A stretch of 64,000 nucleotides of DNA from Sideroxydans sp. GTDB taxonomy: Bacteria > Pseudomonadota > Gammaproteobacteria > Burkholderiales > Gallionellaceae. The position numbers were made by a program, and so were the translations under genes. The DNA is taken from positions 156,371-220,370 of the forward strand of contig VMTA01000004.1 of the NCBI GenBank assembly GCA_013791855.1, written 5' to 3'. The notes beneath the pieces were generated by a model. It was not told where the DNA came from and did not search any database. It saw nothing but the letters and a program-made list of their open reading frames with translations. Within the stretch, counting starts at the first letter, position 1. Every line of letters begins with the position of its first letter. Below, piece after piece: positions 25,113 to 35,402 of the stretch.

Positions 25113-26269
25113 ACACCGCATTGAACGCGCCGCGTCGCGCCATGGCCGAATACGACACCGTGCTGGCCTGGCTGGTCACCGCGCTGCTCGCCATCGGTCT
25201 GGTGATGGTGTATTCCGCATCCATCGCCACTGCCGAGGCGGGCCGTTATACCGGTCATCAGGCGACCTACTATCTGGTGCGACACAGTCTGTTCATGGCG
25301 ATCGGTCTGGCAGTTGCGATGGCGGCATTCATGGTGCCCACGCAGAAATGGCAGAAATACGCGCCGGTGCTGTTCGTGATCGGTGTGGTGCTGCTGATAC
25401 TGGTGCTGATTCCCGGCATCGGCAAATCGGTGAACGGCAGTCGCCGCTGGATCTCGCTGGTTGTATTCAACATGCAACCTTCGGAATTGATGAAGCTGTT
25501 CGCGGTGTTGTACGCGGCCGACTATGCGGTACGCAAAGGTGCGGTGCGCCACCGTTTCGTGCAGTCCTTCGTGCCGATGTTCATCGTGATGGCGCTGGTC
25601 GGTGCCTTGCTTCTCTTGGAGCCTGACATGGGTGCCTTCGTGGTGATCTGCGCCATCGCGATGGGTATGCTGTGGCTGGGCGGCTTCAATCTGAAGATCT
25701 TCGGCGCGTTGACCTTCGCACTGCCGCTGGCCTTCGCCGCACTTATCTTCTCTTCCGAATACCGCATGCAGCGCGTGCTGGGTTTCCTCGATCCCTGGTC
25801 CGATCCTTACGGCAAGGGCTACCAGTTGAGCCATGCGCTGATCGCCTTCGGACGCGGCGAGTGGCTGGGCGTCGGCCTGGGCGGCAGCGTGGAGAAACTG
25901 TTCTATCTGCCGGAAGCGCATACCGACTTCCTGCTGGCGGTGATCGCTGAAGAGCTGGGCCTGTTCGGTGTGACCGCCGTGCTACTGCTGTTCGGCTGGC
26001 TGATCGTGCGTGCCTTCGCCATCGGCCGTCAGGCCGCGATGTCCGACCGGTTGTATGCCGCACTGGTGGCACAGGGCATCGGCGTGTGGCTGGGTGTGCA
26101 GGCGATGATCAACATCGGAGTGAACATGGGCGTACTGCCGACCAAGGGCCTGACTCTGCCTTTCCTCAGCTTCGGTGGCAGCGGTGTGGTGGTGAACATG
26201 GTGGCGGTCGCGGTGCTGCTGCGCATTGACTACGAGAACAGACGCGTTGCGCGAGGGTTGCCGATATGA
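25106..26269 (+). CDS. ftsW: Septal peptidoglycan glycosyltransferase FtsW
   Basis: A 387-residue polytopic inner-membrane SEDS protein that polymerises lipid II at the septum in complex with FtsI. SEDS-family markers are [20 protein letters not shown] near residue 112, [11 protein letters not shown], the loop [37 protein letters not shown] and the C-terminal [20 protein letters not shown]. Its position between murD and murG is canonical and distinguishes it from RodA. It overlaps murD and murG. Confidence 0.95.
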   Translation: MLNTALNAPRRAMAEYDTVLAWLVTALLAIGLVMVYSASIATAEAGRYTGHQATYYLVRHSLFMAIGLAVAMAAFMVPTQKWQKYAPVLFVIGVVLLILVLIPGIGKSVNGSRRWISLVVFNMQPSELMKLFAVLYAADYAVRKGAVRHRFVQSFVPMFIVMALVGALLLLEPDMGAFVVICAIAMGMLWLGGFNLKIFGALTFALPLAFAALIFSSEYRMQRVLGFLDPWSDPYGKGYQLSHALIAFGRGEWLGVGLGGSVEKLFYLPEAHTDFLLAVIAEELGLFGVTAVLLLFGWLIVRAFAIGRQAAMSDRLYAALVAQGIGVWLGVQAMINIGVNMGVLPTKGLTLPFLSFGGSGVVVNMVAVAVLLRIDYENRRVARGLPI

Positions 26270-27327
26270 GCCGCACCATCCTCATCATGGCAGGCGGCAC
26301 CGGCGGGCACATCTACCCTGGCTTGGCCGTGGCCGATGCATTGCGCGCGCAGGACTGGAACGTAGTCTGGCTGGGTGCCCCGAACAGTATGGAAGCGGAG
26401 CTGGTGCCCAAGCACGGCTACCCGGTGGCGTGGGTGAACTTCAGCGGTGTGCGCGGCAAAGGGGTGCTGCGTCTGTTGACCCTGCCATTCACTTTGCTGC
26501 GCGCGCTGGGGCAAAGTGCGGCCGCGATCCTGCGCCATCGTCCCGATGTGGTGTTGGGCATGGGCGGCTACATCACCATGCCGGGCGGGCTGATGGCGGC
26601 TTTCCTGCGCCGTCCGCTGGTGGTGCATGAACAGAACTCCATCGCGGGCATGAGCAACAAGGTGCTGGCCAAGTTGGCGTCGCGCGTGCTGAGCGGTTTT
26701 CCGGATGTGTTGCGGGACACCGAATGGTGCGGCAATCCGGTGCGTGCCGACATCGCCGCGTTGCCGACGCCGCTAGCGCGCTTCACACAGCGCAGCGGCA
26801 AGCTGAACGTACTGGTGGTGGGTGGCAGTCTGGGGGCGCAGGCATTGAACGAAGCGCTGCCAAAGGCGCTGGCGATGATGGATGAGACCGTGCGTCCGCA
26901 GGTGATCCACCAGACCGGCAAGCGGCATTTCGAGTCGGTGCAGCAGTTGTATGCGCAGGCCGGCGTGCAGGCGGATGTGCGTGCCTTCCTCGACGACATG
27001 GCGCAGCAGTATGCGCAAGCTGATGTAGTGATCTGTCGCGCAGGCGCGCTGACCATCGCAGAGTTGGCGGCGGCCGGCGTGGCGAGTGTGCTGGTGCCGT
27101 TCCCGTTCGCCGTGGACGATCATCAGACGCACAACGCACGCTTCCTGAGCGAACACGGCGCGGCGATCCTGTTGTCGCAAAAAGAATTGAGTGCGGAAAA
27201 GCTGGCGCAACTATTGCGTGAGCTGGATAGGGAAAAGCTGCTGACGATGGCGCAAGCCGCACGCAGTCTGGCCAAACCGGATGCGACACAACAAGTAGCG
27301 CAAGTTTGCGTTGCCTTAGCGGGATAG
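26266..27327 (+). CDS. murG: UDP-GlcNAc:lipid I GlcNAc transferase MurG
   Basis: A 353-residue GT28 enzyme peripheral to the inner leaflet, converting lipid I to lipid II. The N-terminal glycine loop is [19 protein letters not shown], with [14 protein letters not shown] and [12 protein letters not shown] following. The C-terminal UDP-GlcNAc domain contains [16 protein letters not shown] and [25 protein letters not shown]. It overlaps ftsW by four bases and is followed by murC after five bases. Confidence 0.96.
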   Translation: MSRTILIMAGGTGGHIYPGLAVADALRAQDWNVVWLGAPNSMEAELVPKHGYPVAWVNFSGVRGKGVLRLLTLPFTLLRALGQSAAAILRHRPDVVLGMGGYITMPGGLMAAFLRRPLVVHEQNSIAGMSNKVLAKLASRVLSGFPDVLRDTEWCGNPVRADIAALPTPLARFTQRSGKLNVLVVGGSLGAQALNEALPKALAMMDETVRPQVIHQTGKRHFESVQQLYAQAGVQADVRAFLDDMAQQYAQADVVICRAGALTIAELAAAGVASVLVPFPFAVDDHQTHNARFLSEHGAAILLSQKELSAEKLAQLLRELDREKLLTMAQAARSLAKPDATQQVAQVCVALAG

Positions 27328-27332
27328 AAGAT

Positions 27333-28751
27333 ATGAAACATAAAGTCAAAAACATCCACTTCGTAGGCATCGGCGGTTCCGGTATGAACGGTATCGCCGA
27401 GGTGATGCTCAACCTGGGATTCAAGGTGAGCGGTTCCGATATCGCGGACAGCACGGTCATCATGCGTTTGCGTGATCTGGGCGCGAACATCAGCATCGGA
27501 CACGATGCCACGCACTTGCGCGACGCGGATGCGGTGGTGACCTCCACGGCAGTGAAGGCGGACAACCCGGAAGTCATCGCCGCGCGTGAACAACATGTGC
27601 CGGTGGTACCGCGCGCGGTGATGCTGGCCGAGCTGATGCGTCTGCGCCAGGGAATCGCCATCGCCGGCACGCACGGCAAGACCACCACCACGTCGCTGGT
27701 GACCAGTGTGCTGGCCAAGGGCGGCTTCGATCCGACCTTCGTCATCGGCGGACGCCTGAACAGCAGCGGGGCGAATGCGCGCCTGGGTACTGGCGAGTTC
27801 ATCGTAGCGGAGGCGGATGAATCGGATGCGTCCTTCCTGCACCTGACGCCTATCCTTGCCGTGGTCACCAACATTGATGCCGACCATATGGAAACCTATG
27901 GTCACGACTTCAACAGATTGAAGCAGGCCTTCGTCGATTTCCTGGAGCGCTTGCCCTTCTATGGTCGCGCCATGTTGTGTGCGGACGATCCGAACGTGCG
28001 CGAGATATTGCCGCGCATCAGCAAGCCGATCACCACCTATGGCATGAGTGAGGAAGCGCAGATCCGCGCGGTGAATGTACGCCATGAGGCTGGTCGGATG
28101 CGCTTCACCGCGCAGTGCCGCCATGACGAGAAATGTCTGTTCGACGGTAAGCCGCTGGATATGGACATCACGCTCAATCTGGCGGGCGAGCACAACGTGC
28201 TGAACGCGTTGGCGGCAATTGCCATCGGTCTTGAGGTGGGTGTCGCACCGCAAGCCATCGCCGATGCGCTGGCCGAGTTCGAGGGCGTGGGCCGTCGTAT
28301 GCAACGCTATGGCGAGATCGCCCTGTCATCCGGTGGCTCATTCACCTTGATCGATGACTATGGACACCACCCGGTGGAGATGAAAGCAACCATCGCTGCG
28401 GTGCGCGGCGCGTTCCCGGACAAACGTCTGCTGCTGTCCTTCCAGCCGCATCGCTACACGCGCACACGCGACCTGTTCGAAGATTTCGTCAAAGTCCTGT
28501 CGGGTGTGGATGCGCTGGTGCTGGCAGATATCTACGCGGCAGGCGAAGCGCCCATCGTGGCGGCAGACGGTCGTGCGCTGATGCATGCCTTGCGGGTGGC
28601 GGGGCAGACCAATGCGGTGTTCGTGGAGAACATCGCCGACATGCCGCAGGCCATCATGCAGATGGCGCAGGACGGCGATGTGGTGCTGAACATGGGCGCA
28701 GGTTCCATCGGCGGTGTGCCGAACCAAGTGGTGAAACTGACCAGCAAATGA
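27333..28751 (+). CDS. murC: UDP-N-acetylmuramate:L-alanine ligase
   Basis: A 472-residue cytoplasmic Mur ligase that adds the first amino acid of the stem peptide. The N-terminus reads [26 protein letters not shown], the ATP loop is [14 protein letters not shown] near residue 110, and later motifs are [24 protein letters not shown] and [14 protein letters not shown]. The ATG at 27333 is preferred to an in-frame codon at 27306 because it gives the family start [12 protein letters not shown] and lies beyond the murG stop. The stop overlaps murB by four bases. Confidence 0.96.
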   Translation: MKHKVKNIHFVGIGGSGMNGIAEVMLNLGFKVSGSDIADSTVIMRLRDLGANISIGHDATHLRDADAVVTSTAVKADNPEVIAAREQHVPVVPRAVMLAELMRLRQGIAIAGTHGKTTTTSLVTSVLAKGGFDPTFVIGGRLNSSGANARLGTGEFIVAEADESDASFLHLTPILAVVTNIDADHMETYGHDFNRLKQAFVDFLERLPFYGRAMLCADDPNVREILPRISKPITTYGMSEEAQIRAVNVRHEAGRMRFTAQCRHDEKCLFDGKPLDMDITLNLAGEHNVLNALAAIAIGLEVGVAPQAIADALAEFEGVGRRMQRYGEIALSSGGSFTLIDDYGHHPVEMKATIAAVRGAFPDKRLLLSFQPHRYTRTRDLFEDFVKVLSGVDALVLADIYAAGEAPIVAADGRALMHALRVAGQTNAVFVENIADMPQAIMQMAQDGDVVLNMGAGSIGGVPNQVVKLTSK

Positions 28752-29665
28752 ATATGAGTGAGCCGACACAGTTCAATACGGAAGTTCTGCGTGGAGAGTT
28801 ACTCCATGACGAACCGATGTCGCGCCATGTGAGCTGGCGTGCGGGCGGTGTCGCGCAGCGCGTGTACCAGCCGGCCGATCTGGCGGATCTGCAAGTCTTC
28901 CTGCAGCAGATCCCGGCGGACGAACCGCTGCTGGCGGTCGGATTGGGCAGCAACCTGCTGGTGCGCGACGGTGGATATCGCGGCACGGTGCTCCTGATGG
29001 TGGGCGCGCTGACCGAGCTGCGCATGGAAGATGGGTCGATCTACGCGCAGGCCGGCGTGCCGGGGGCGAAGCTGGCGCGGTTCGCGGCGAGTAACAAGTT
29101 GTGTGGCGCGGAATTCTTTGTCGGGATCCCCGGCACTTTGGGCGGCATGCTAGCGATGAACGCCGGTTGCTACGGCGGAGAGACCTGGAGCGCGGTGCAG
29201 CGTGTGCAGGTGTTGACGCGCAGCGGAGTGTTGGTCGAGCGTACGCCGCAGGAATATGACATCGGTTATCGCCACGTCACACTGAAGCAGCAGAACGAGG
29301 AGTTCTTCGTTGCTGCTTGGCTGAAGTTCGGCGAAGGCGACGTCGAGGCGGCGAAGCGGGACATCAAGGCGCTGATGGAGAAGCGCAGCGCAAGCCAGCC
29401 CCTGCAGATGCCCAATGCGGGCTCCGTGTTCCGCAACCCGCAGGGCGAGCATGCGGCGAAGTTGATCGAGGGATGCGGGCTGAAAGGCAAAAGCATCGGC
29501 GGTGCGCAGGTGTCCGAGAAGCATGCGAACTTCATCGTCAACACGGGCGGAGCAAGCGCGGCGGATATCGAGAATCTGATTGGTGAAGTGCAAGTGACGG
29601 TGCTGCAGAAGACGGGCATCAACTTGCATCCGGAAGTGAAGATCGTTGGAGAGAGCGTCAAGTGA
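28748..29665 (+). CDS. murB: UDP-N-acetylenolpyruvoylglucosamine reductase
   Basis: A 305-residue FAD enzyme that makes UDP-MurNAc. FAD-binding stretches are [18 protein letters not shown] and [24 protein letters not shown]. The catalytic serine lies in [11 protein letters not shown] near residue 226. The C-terminal part has [29 protein letters not shown]. It appears to be a type I enzyme by length. The stop overlaps the GTG start of ddlB. Confidence 0.95.
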   Translation: MNMSEPTQFNTEVLRGELLHDEPMSRHVSWRAGGVAQRVYQPADLADLQVFLQQIPADEPLLAVGLGSNLLVRDGGYRGTVLLMVGALTELRMEDGSIYAQAGVPGAKLARFAASNKLCGAEFFVGIPGTLGGMLAMNAGCYGGETWSAVQRVQVLTRSGVLVERTPQEYDIGYRHVTLKQQNEEFFVAAWLKFGEGDVEAAKRDIKALMEKRSASQPLQMPNAGSVFRNPQGEHAAKLIEGCGLKGKSIGGAQVSEKHANFIVNTGGASAADIENLIGEVQVTVLQKTGINLHPEVKIVGESVK

Positions 29666-30573
29666 ATAGATTCGGAAAAGTGGCGGTGTTGTTGGGCGGC
29701 CGTTCGGCCGAGCGCGAAGTGTCGCTGAAGAGCGGTGCGGCGGTGCTGGCTGCTTTGCAGCGCAGCGGGGTGGATGCGCATGCCTTCGACCCGGCCGAGC
29801 GTGAGTTGTCGGAATTGAAGGCTGAGAAGTTCGATCGCGTATTCGTCATGCTGCATGGACGGGGCGGCGAGGACGGCACGGTACAGGGCGCGCTGGAGCT
29901 GATGGGTATCCCGTACACCGGCAGCGGCGTGATGGCCTCGGCAATCGGCATGGACAAGTGGCGCAGCAAAATGATCTGGCAGGCGGCCGGATTGCCGATC
30001 CCGGAATACGAGGCGCTGACCGCGCCGACCGATTGGAACGCAGTGGCGGAGCATCTCGATCTGCCGTTGTTTGTGAAACCCGCCAGCGAAGGTTCCAGTG
30101 TCGGCGTGATCAAGGTCAAGACGGTGGATGCATTGCCCGCTGCCTACGCCGAGGCGGCCAAGCACGACAAGGTGGTGATCGCCGAGAGTTTCATGAGCGG
30201 CGGTGAATATACGGTGGCGATCCTGAACGGCAAGGCGTTGCCGGCGATCAAGATCGAACCGGCGAACGAATTCTACGATTACGAAGCGAAGTATCTGCGC
30301 GACGACACACGCTACCTGTGTCCATGCGGATTGGATGCGGAGCAGGAAGCCGAGATGCAGCACATGGCGCAACTGGGTTTCCAGCTGATCGGCGGTCAGG
30401 GCTGGGGGCGTGTGGACTTCCTGCGCGGCGAGGACGGCAAGATGTACCTGCTGGAAGTGAATACCGCGCCCGGCATGACCGACCACAGCCTGGTGCCGAT
30501 GGCAGCGCGCCAGGCGGGTATCGGCTTCGAGCAACTGGTGGTGCAGATATTGGAGGGCGCGCATGTGGGATAA
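29662..30573 (+). CDS. ddlB: D-alanine:D-alanine ligase
   Basis: A 303-residue ATP-grasp enzyme supplying D-Ala-D-Ala to MurF. It opens [20 protein letters not shown], with [25 protein letters not shown], the ATP-binding [16 protein letters not shown] and the metal-binding end [20 protein letters not shown]. The Ser/Glu/Tyr pattern is of the normal D-Ala-D-Ala type, with no sign of a D-lactate variant. It starts at a GTG inside the murB stop and overlaps ftsQ by 11 bases. Confidence 0.95.
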   Translation: MNRFGKVAVLLGGRSAEREVSLKSGAAVLAALQRSGVDAHAFDPAERELSELKAEKFDRVFVMLHGRGGEDGTVQGALELMGIPYTGSGVMASAIGMDKWRSKMIWQAAGLPIPEYEALTAPTDWNAVAEHLDLPLFVKPASEGSSVGVIKVKTVDALPAAYAEAAKHDKVVIAESFMSGGEYTVAILNGKALPAIKIEPANEFYDYEAKYLRDDTRYLCPCGLDAEQEAEMQHMAQLGFQLIGGQGWGRVDFLRGEDGKMYLLEVNTAPGMTDHSLVPMAARQAGIGFEQLVVQILEGAHVG

Positions 30574-31267
30574 CGCTCATCTGCTGCGCGGTATCGCCAA
30601 CGTGCTGTTCGGCTTCAGCCTGCTGCTGATGGTGTACGGCATGTTGCGCTACGTGGCGCAGTTGCCGGCGTTCTCTCTGCGCGCGGTGGTGCTGACTGCA
30701 ACGCCGCAACAGGTGGATGTCGCCCAACTGGAGGAGGTGGTGCGCGAGCAGGTGCGCGGCAATTTTTTCACGGTCGATCTGGCCGAGACGCGTGCTGCAT
30801 TCCAGCAGTTGCCATGGGTGCGGTCGGTGAGCGTGCGGCGCAAATTCCCCTGGCAACTGGAAGTGGAGATCGAGGAACACATTGCGTTGGCACGCTGGAA
30901 CAAGACCGCGCTGGTGAACACCTATGGCGAGTTGTTCGAGGCGAAGAGCGATGAAGCATTGCCCGAGTTCTCCGGCGAGCAGGAGAACTCCTTGGTGGTG
31001 GCGCGCATGTATGGCGAGTTGGAGCAGGAGTTGCTGCCTATGCAAAGACATATCGTGCGATTGGACCTGTCGCCGCGCATGAGCTGGCAGGTCAAACTGG
31101 ACGATGGCATGGAGCTCGCGCTGGGACGCGAAGCGATGCGCGAACGGTTGGCGCGTTTCGTCAAAGTCTTTCCATACAGCGTGGCGGTGCGCGTGCCGAA
31201 CGCGCGACGTATCGATCTGCGCTATCGCAATGGATTCGCTGTGCAGCCGCCGCTAGGCGCGGCATAA
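30563..31267 (+). CDS. ftsQ: Cell division protein FtsQ
   Basis: A 234-residue bitopic membrane protein that joins FtsL and FtsB in the divisome. One membrane helix ([22 protein letters not shown]) precedes the periplasmic POTRA domain ([37 protein letters not shown]) and the beta domain with [24 protein letters not shown]. It lies in its usual place between ddlB and ftsA and overlaps ddlB by 11 bases. Confidence 0.93.
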   Translation: MWDNAHLLRGIANVLFGFSLLLMVYGMLRYVAQLPAFSLRAVVLTATPQQVDVAQLEEVVREQVRGNFFTVDLAETRAAFQQLPWVRSVSVRRKFPWQLEVEIEEHIALARWNKTALVNTYGELFEAKSDEALPEFSGEQENSLVVARMYGELEQELLPMQRHIVRLDLSPRMSWQVKLDDGMELALGREAMRERLARFVKVFPYSVAVRVPNARRIDLRYRNGFAVQPPLGAA

Positions 31268-31286
31268 GGGTAGTCAGGAGAAGGTG

Positions 31287-32516
31287 ATGAGCAAAGAGAG
31301 CAAGAGTTTGATCGTGGGTCTGGACATCGGTACGTCGAAGATCGCGTGCATCGTGGCCGAGGTGACGGCGGAGGGAACGCTGGAGGTGATCGGTGCAGGC
31401 ATGCATCAATCATCCGGCATGAAAAAAGGCATGGTGGTGAACATCGATGCCACGGTGGGGGCGATCCAGCAGGCACTGCAGGAAGCGGAGCTGATGGCGG
31501 ACTGCAAGATTCGCCAGGTCTATACCGGCATCGCGGGCGGCCACATCCGCAGCTCGAATGCGCACGGCATGATCAAGATCAAGGACAAGGAAGTGGCGCA
31601 GACCGATGTGTTGCGCGCCATCGAGACCGCGAGTTCGATCAGTCTGCCGGGCGATCAGCAGATCCTGCACATCCTGGAGCAGGAGTTCAGCATCGACGGG
31701 CAGAGCGGCATCAAGAAGCCGATGGGTATGAGCGGTCTGCGTCTGGAAGTGGAGATTCACATCGTGACCGGCGCGGTATCGGCGGTGCAGAACATCCTCA
31801 AGTGCATCCACCGTTGCGGGCTGGAAGTGGAAGACATGATCCTGCAGCCGCTGGCGTCGAGCAAAGCGGTGTTGGCTGACGACGAGCGGGAACTGGGCGT
31901 GTGTCTGGTGGATATCGGCGGTGGTACCACCGATGTGGCGATCTTCACCGGCGGTGCGATCCGTCACACGGCGGTGATTCCTATCGCGGGCGACCAGATC
32001 ACCAACGATATCGCGATGGCCCTGCGCACACCGACCAAGGACGCGGAGGACATCAAGATCAAGTACGGCTGCGCACTGCGTCAGCTGGCGAATGATGCGC
32101 CGATCGAAGTGCCGGGCGTAGGCGAGCGCAGTGCGCGCATGTTGTCGCGCCAGACACTGGCGGAAGTGATCGAGCCGCGCGTGGAGGAGCTCTATTCACT
32201 GGTACAGACGGAGATCCGTCGCAGCGGTTTCGAAGACCTGCTGTCCTCCGGCATCGTCATCACCGGCGGCAGCGCTGCCATGCAGGGCATGGTCGAATTG
32301 GGCGAGGAGATATTCCATCTGCCGGTGCGCTTGGGACTGCCGCGAAACATCGGCGGACTGTCGGCAGTGGTGAAGACGCCGCGTTATGCGACCGGCGTCG
32401 GTCTGTTGGTGTACGGACTGGAGCGTCACCAGCGCGAGGAGGTGTCGAGAGTGGGAACGGGGTCGTTCAAGGATGTGCTGGAAAAGATGAAGGATTGGTT
32501 CAAGGGGAATTTTTAG
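31287..32516 (+). CDS. ftsA: Cell division protein FtsA
   Basis: A 409-residue actin-like ATPase that tethers FtsZ filaments to the inner membrane. Phosphate-1 motif is VGLDIGTSKIACIVAEV; phosphate-2 is LVDIGGGTTDVAIF near residue 205; the adenosine motif is GIVITGGSAAMQG. The C-terminal DVLEKMKDWFKGNF is the amphipathic membrane-targeting helix. The start at 31287 has AGGAG six bases upstream; a GTG three bases earlier is possible. Confidence 0.95.
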   Translation: MSKESKSLIVGLDIGTSKIACIVAEVTAEGTLEVIGAGMHQSSGMKKGMVVNIDATVGAIQQALQEAELMADCKIRQVYTGIAGGHIRSSNAHGMIKIKDKEVAQTDVLRAIETASSISLPGDQQILHILEQEFSIDGQSGIKKPMGMSGLRLEVEIHIVTGAVSAVQNILKCIHRCGLEVEDMILQPLASSKAVLADDERELGVCLVDIGGGTTDVAIFTGGAIRHTAVIPIAGDQITNDIAMALRTPTKDAEDIKIKYGCALRQLANDAPIEVPGVGERSARMLSRQTLAEVIEPRVEELYSLVQTEIRRSGFEDLLSSGIVITGGSAAMQGMVELGEEIFHLPVRLGLPRNIGGLSAVVKTPRYATGVGLLVYGLERHQREEVSRVGTGSFKDVLEKMKDWFKGNF

Positions 32517-32585
32517 AAATAGGCGGGCAGTTGGTTCGGTCTGGTTTGTATTGAGTATTTGTTATCAACTTTAAGGAGAAAAATG

Positions 32586-33743
32586 ATGGCTTTCGAACTG
32601 TTGGATGCACAACCGCAAGGCGCGGTGATCAAGGTGGTGGGCGTGGGCGGCTGCGGCGGCAATGCGGTCGATCACATGATCGAACAGGGGGTGCAAGGGG
32701 TCGAGTTCATTACCATCAATACCGATGCGCAGGCATTGAAACGCAGCAAAGCACGCGTGCAGTTGCAGATCGGCTCCGCGCTGACCAAGGGGCTGGGAGC
32801 AGGCGCCAAGCCGCAGATCGGCCAGGCCGCAGCGGAAGAAGACCGCGAGCGTATCGCCGAGATCATCGGCGGCGCGAACATGGTTTTCATTACCGCCGGC
32901 ATGGGCGGCGGCACGGGTACCGGTGCGGCACCTATCGTGGCGCAGGTGGCCAAGGAGATGGGCATCCTGACCGTGGCAGTCGTCACCAAACCGTTCGTGT
33001 TCGAAGGCAAGCGTATGGCAATCGCACAGCAGGGCATCGAAGAATTGGCGGCCTATGTCGATTCGCTGATCATCGTGCCGAATGCAAAGCTGATGGAAGT
33101 CCTCGGCGGCAAGACGACCATGCCGGCAGCCTACAAGGCGTCCAATGGGGTGCTGCATGGCGCGGTGGCCGGCATCGCGGAAGTAATCAATGTGCCGGGC
33201 ATGATTAACGTGGACTTTGCCGACGTATGCACAGTGATGTCCGAGAACGGTATGGCGATGATGGGGTCTGCTGCGGCGTCTGGTGAGAACCGTGCGCAAC
33301 GTGCGGCAGAGCAAGCCATCGCCAGCCCGCTGCTGGAGGATGTGGATCTGACCGGTGCGCGCGGTGTTCTGGTCAACGTGACGTCCAGCAGCGAGATCAC
33401 GCTGGAGGAGTTCCATGAAGTGATGAACTGCTTCCAGTTCGCTGCTTCCGAAGCGACAGTGATTGTCGGTTCCGTGTTCGACGAGAACATGGGCGATGAA
33501 CTGCGCGTGACCATCGTTGCGACCGGCTTGGGCGAGATCCGCAAGCCGCAGACAAGACCGGTGCTGGTACCGCAGGCCCAGTTGCGTACCGGTACGCATG
33601 ATGCGCCCATGGTCGATTTCAGCGAGTTGGACATGCCGGCAGTGATGCGCAGCGGACGTCATCGCGAGGCAGTGGAGGCGATGAAACAGTCCGGTGTCGA
33701 GACGCTGGATATCCCGTCTTTCCTGCGTAAACAGGCGGACTGA
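32586..33743 (+). CDS. ftsZ: Cell division protein FtsZ
   Basis: A 385-residue tubulin homologue that forms the Z ring. GTP-binding parts are VVGVGGCGGNAVDHM, the tubulin signature GMGGGTGTGAAPIVA near residue 105, and the T7-like NVPGMINVDFADV. The C-terminal peptide TLDIPSFLRKQAD, which binds FtsA and ZapD, is intact after a rather short linker. Two consecutive ATGs occur; the second (32586) is seven bases from the AAGGAG and gives MAFELLDAQ, and is preferred. A 69-base gap separates it from ftsA and could hold a promoter, but I saw no convincing hexamers. Confidence 0.96.
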   Translation: MAFELLDAQPQGAVIKVVGVGGCGGNAVDHMIEQGVQGVEFITINTDAQALKRSKARVQLQIGSALTKGLGAGAKPQIGQAAAEEDRERIAEIIGGANMVFITAGMGGGTGTGAAPIVAQVAKEMGILTVAVVTKPFVFEGKRMAIAQQGIEELAAYVDSLIIVPNAKLMEVLGGKTTMPAAYKASNGVLHGAVAGIAEVINVPGMINVDFADVCTVMSENGMAMMGSAAASGENRAQRAAEQAIASPLLEDVDLTGARGVLVNVTSSSEITLEEFHEVMNCFQFAASEATVIVGSVFDENMGDELRVTIVATGLGEIRKPQTRPVLVPQAQLRTGTHDAPMVDFSELDMPAVMRSGRHREAVEAMKQSGVETLDIPSFLRKQAD

Positions 33744-33795
33744 GCAAGACGTGATCGCCGGTGGGGCAGGGGCGGGCCGTTGCTGCGGCCTGTGC

Positions 33796-33801
33796 TAAAC
33801 T
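33796..33801 (+). promoter_or_regulatory. Possible extended -10 element for lpxC
   Basis: TGCTAAACT at 33793-33801 has the extended -10 form TG-N-TAAACT in the 86 bases between ftsZ and lpxC. No good -35 is present. It suggests lpxC can be transcribed separately from the division cluster. Confidence 0.35.
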
Positions 33802-33829
33802 CGTCAGCGTATCAGTCGGGAAAACAGGA

Positions 33830-34741
33830 ATGGTCAAACAGCGCACATTGAAGACGGTGGTCGAAGCGACCGGTGTCGGCTTGCATACCGGCGAGAAGGT
33901 CTATCTGACCTTGCGTCCCGCAGCCGTCGACAGCGGCATCGTGTTCCGCCGCGTGGATCTGCCGCAGTCGTCGGACATCCGTGCCGAAGCACATGCGGTG
34001 CATGACACGCGCCTGTCTACCTGTCTGGAGGCGAAGGGTGCACGCGTGGCGACGGTCGAACACTTGATGTCGGCCTTGGCCGGTTTGGGTATCGATAACG
34101 CCATCGTCGAACTGACCAGCCCAGAGTTGCCGATCATGGACGGAAGTGCGGGTACTTTTATCTTCCTGCTGCAATCGGCCGGCATCGTCGAGCAGGATGC
34201 CCCCAAGAAATTCATCCGTATCAAAAAGACTGTCGAAGTAAAAGACGGGGATAAGTGGGTGCGTTTCGAGCCGTTCAACGGCTACAAGCTGAGCTTTACC
34301 ATCAATTTCGCCCATCCGGTATTCGCCAATACCAAGCAGAACGTCGTGGTCGACCTGGGCGAGCATTCCTATATAAAGGAAGTCAGCCGGGCACGTACCT
34401 TCGGCTTCATGCAGGATGTGGAGAACATGCGCGCGCAGGGCTTGGCATTGGGCGGCAATCTGGACAATGCCATCGTGATGGACGAGTACCGTGTGATCAA
34501 TCCGGATGGATTGCGTTTCGAGGATGAGTTCGTCAAGCACAAGGTGCTGGACGCCATCGGCGATCTGTACCTGCTGGGTCACCCGCTGATCGGGGCTTTT
34601 TCCGGCTACAAATCCGGACACGCATTGAACAACGCCCTCTGTCGCGCCTTGCTGGCGGACGAGACGGCATGGGAATTCGTCACATTCACCAAGGCCGAAG
34701 AGGCGCCGGACTTTTTGCGCCTGCAACTGCAGCCGGTCTGA
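33830..34741 (+). CDS. lpxC: UDP-3-O-acyl-GlcNAc deacetylase
   Basis: A 303-residue zinc enzyme performing the committed step of lipid A synthesis. It begins [22 protein letters not shown]. The zinc ligands are in [17 protein letters not shown] (His near 78), [14 protein letters not shown] and [14 protein letters not shown] (second catalytic His). The start at 33830 gives the family N-terminus MVKQRTLK; the frame is open a further 23 codons upstream but without SD or similarity. Its place at the end of the dcw cluster is the usual one in proteobacteria and indicates an LPS-containing outer membrane. Confidence 0.95.
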   Translation: MVKQRTLKTVVEATGVGLHTGEKVYLTLRPAAVDSGIVFRRVDLPQSSDIRAEAHAVHDTRLSTCLEAKGARVATVEHLMSALAGLGIDNAIVELTSPELPIMDGSAGTFIFLLQSAGIVEQDAPKKFIRIKKTVEVKDGDKWVRFEPFNGYKLSFTINFAHPVFANTKQNVVVDLGEHSYIKEVSRARTFGFMQDVENMRAQGLALGGNLDNAIVMDEYRVINPDGLRFEDEFVKHKVLDAIGDLYLLGHPLIGAFSGYKSGHALNNALCRALLADETAWEFVTFTKAEEAPDFLRLQLQPV

Positions 34742-34753
34742 TCCGGGGCCGGT

Positions 34754-34951
34754 ATGCTGATCCGACTAGTTTTGTTGCTGTCGGCGCTGTTGTTGGCTGT
34801 CTCGGGTCTGGCCTATCTGTTCACGCGAGACCTGCGATACCTGACTTTAATCAGCCATATCGTGCGTTTTCTGCTGTTTTTGCTGCTGGTATTTGCGGTG
34901 CTGTACGCGCTGGAGCGCTTCGGGTTGGTCGCTTGGCGCGTCTTTGTTTAG
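34754..34951 (+). CDS. Small two-helix membrane protein of unknown function
   Basis: A 65-residue protein that I do not recognise. Two hydrophobic segments, LVLLLSALLLAVSGLAYLF and IVRFLLFLLLVFAVLYALERFG, flank a short loop containing DLRYLTLISH, so it is probably a hairpin in the inner membrane. It follows lpxC by 12 bases and may be co-transcribed with it. Its last four bases overlap the end of the convergent dciA gene. The bias to Leu codons and the precise fit between neighbours suggest a real gene, but an SD is weak. Confidence 0.6.
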   Translation: MLIRLVLLLSALLLAVSGLAYLFTRDLRYLTLISHIVRFLLFLLLVFAVLYALERFGLVAWRVFV

Positions 34952-35370
34952 CGTCTTTTGTGGGCCAGACGTTCAATGGCTGATCTCAGCCCACCTTCCG
35001 GCAGATCGTGCGCCAGCTCATCCAGAGCAACACGACCTTGTTCCCCCACTTCTCTCGCCGGCAAAGGCGCCGGCGGCGGATTGGCGTTCACTTGCACCTG
35101 AGTTTGAATTCCAGTAACCTCGCATCCCCTTGTTCGAAATGAAGAAATCAATTGAGGGGCGAGTTGTTTGAGTTTGCTGGCGATCGCGCCATTGTCGGCA
35201 GCCAGAGTCAGATGATTGTTTTCAAACCGCAACACACGGCTACCTTGGACTAAAGAAGGCGGCGCGATGGACCGATATTGATGCTGCAGCCACACGAGCT
35301 GGCGTGCTGCTAGTGCAAGTTGCTTCAGTTTTGGATCGGAGTCCAGAAAGTCATTCAGGCGGTTGGGCAC
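34948..35370 (-). CDS. dciA: DciA-family (DUF721) helicase loader
   Basis: A 140-residue protein with the DUF721 domain at the N-terminus (LNDFLDSDPKLKQLALAARQLVWLQHQYRS, then VLRFENNHLTLAADNGAIASKLKQLAPQLI) and a low-complexity Pro/Ala tail ending in a basic stretch. DciA proteins interact with the replicative helicase DnaB and are thought to load it at the origin in bacteria lacking DnaC. It is divergent from the LytM gene, only 32 bases away, and converges with the small membrane protein. Placement beside secA and lpxC is common in betaproteobacteria. Confidence 0.85.
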   Translation of the reverse strand: MPNRLNDFLDSDPKLKQLALAARQLVWLQHQYRSIAPPSLVQGSRVLRFENNHLTLAADNGAIASKLKQLAPQLISSFRTRGCEVTGIQTQVQVNANPPPAPLPAREVGEQGRVALDELAHDLPEGGLRSAIERLAHKRR

Positions 35371-35402
35371 AGTCGTTTTGGAATCTCGTAGGGAGTGTAT
35401 GC

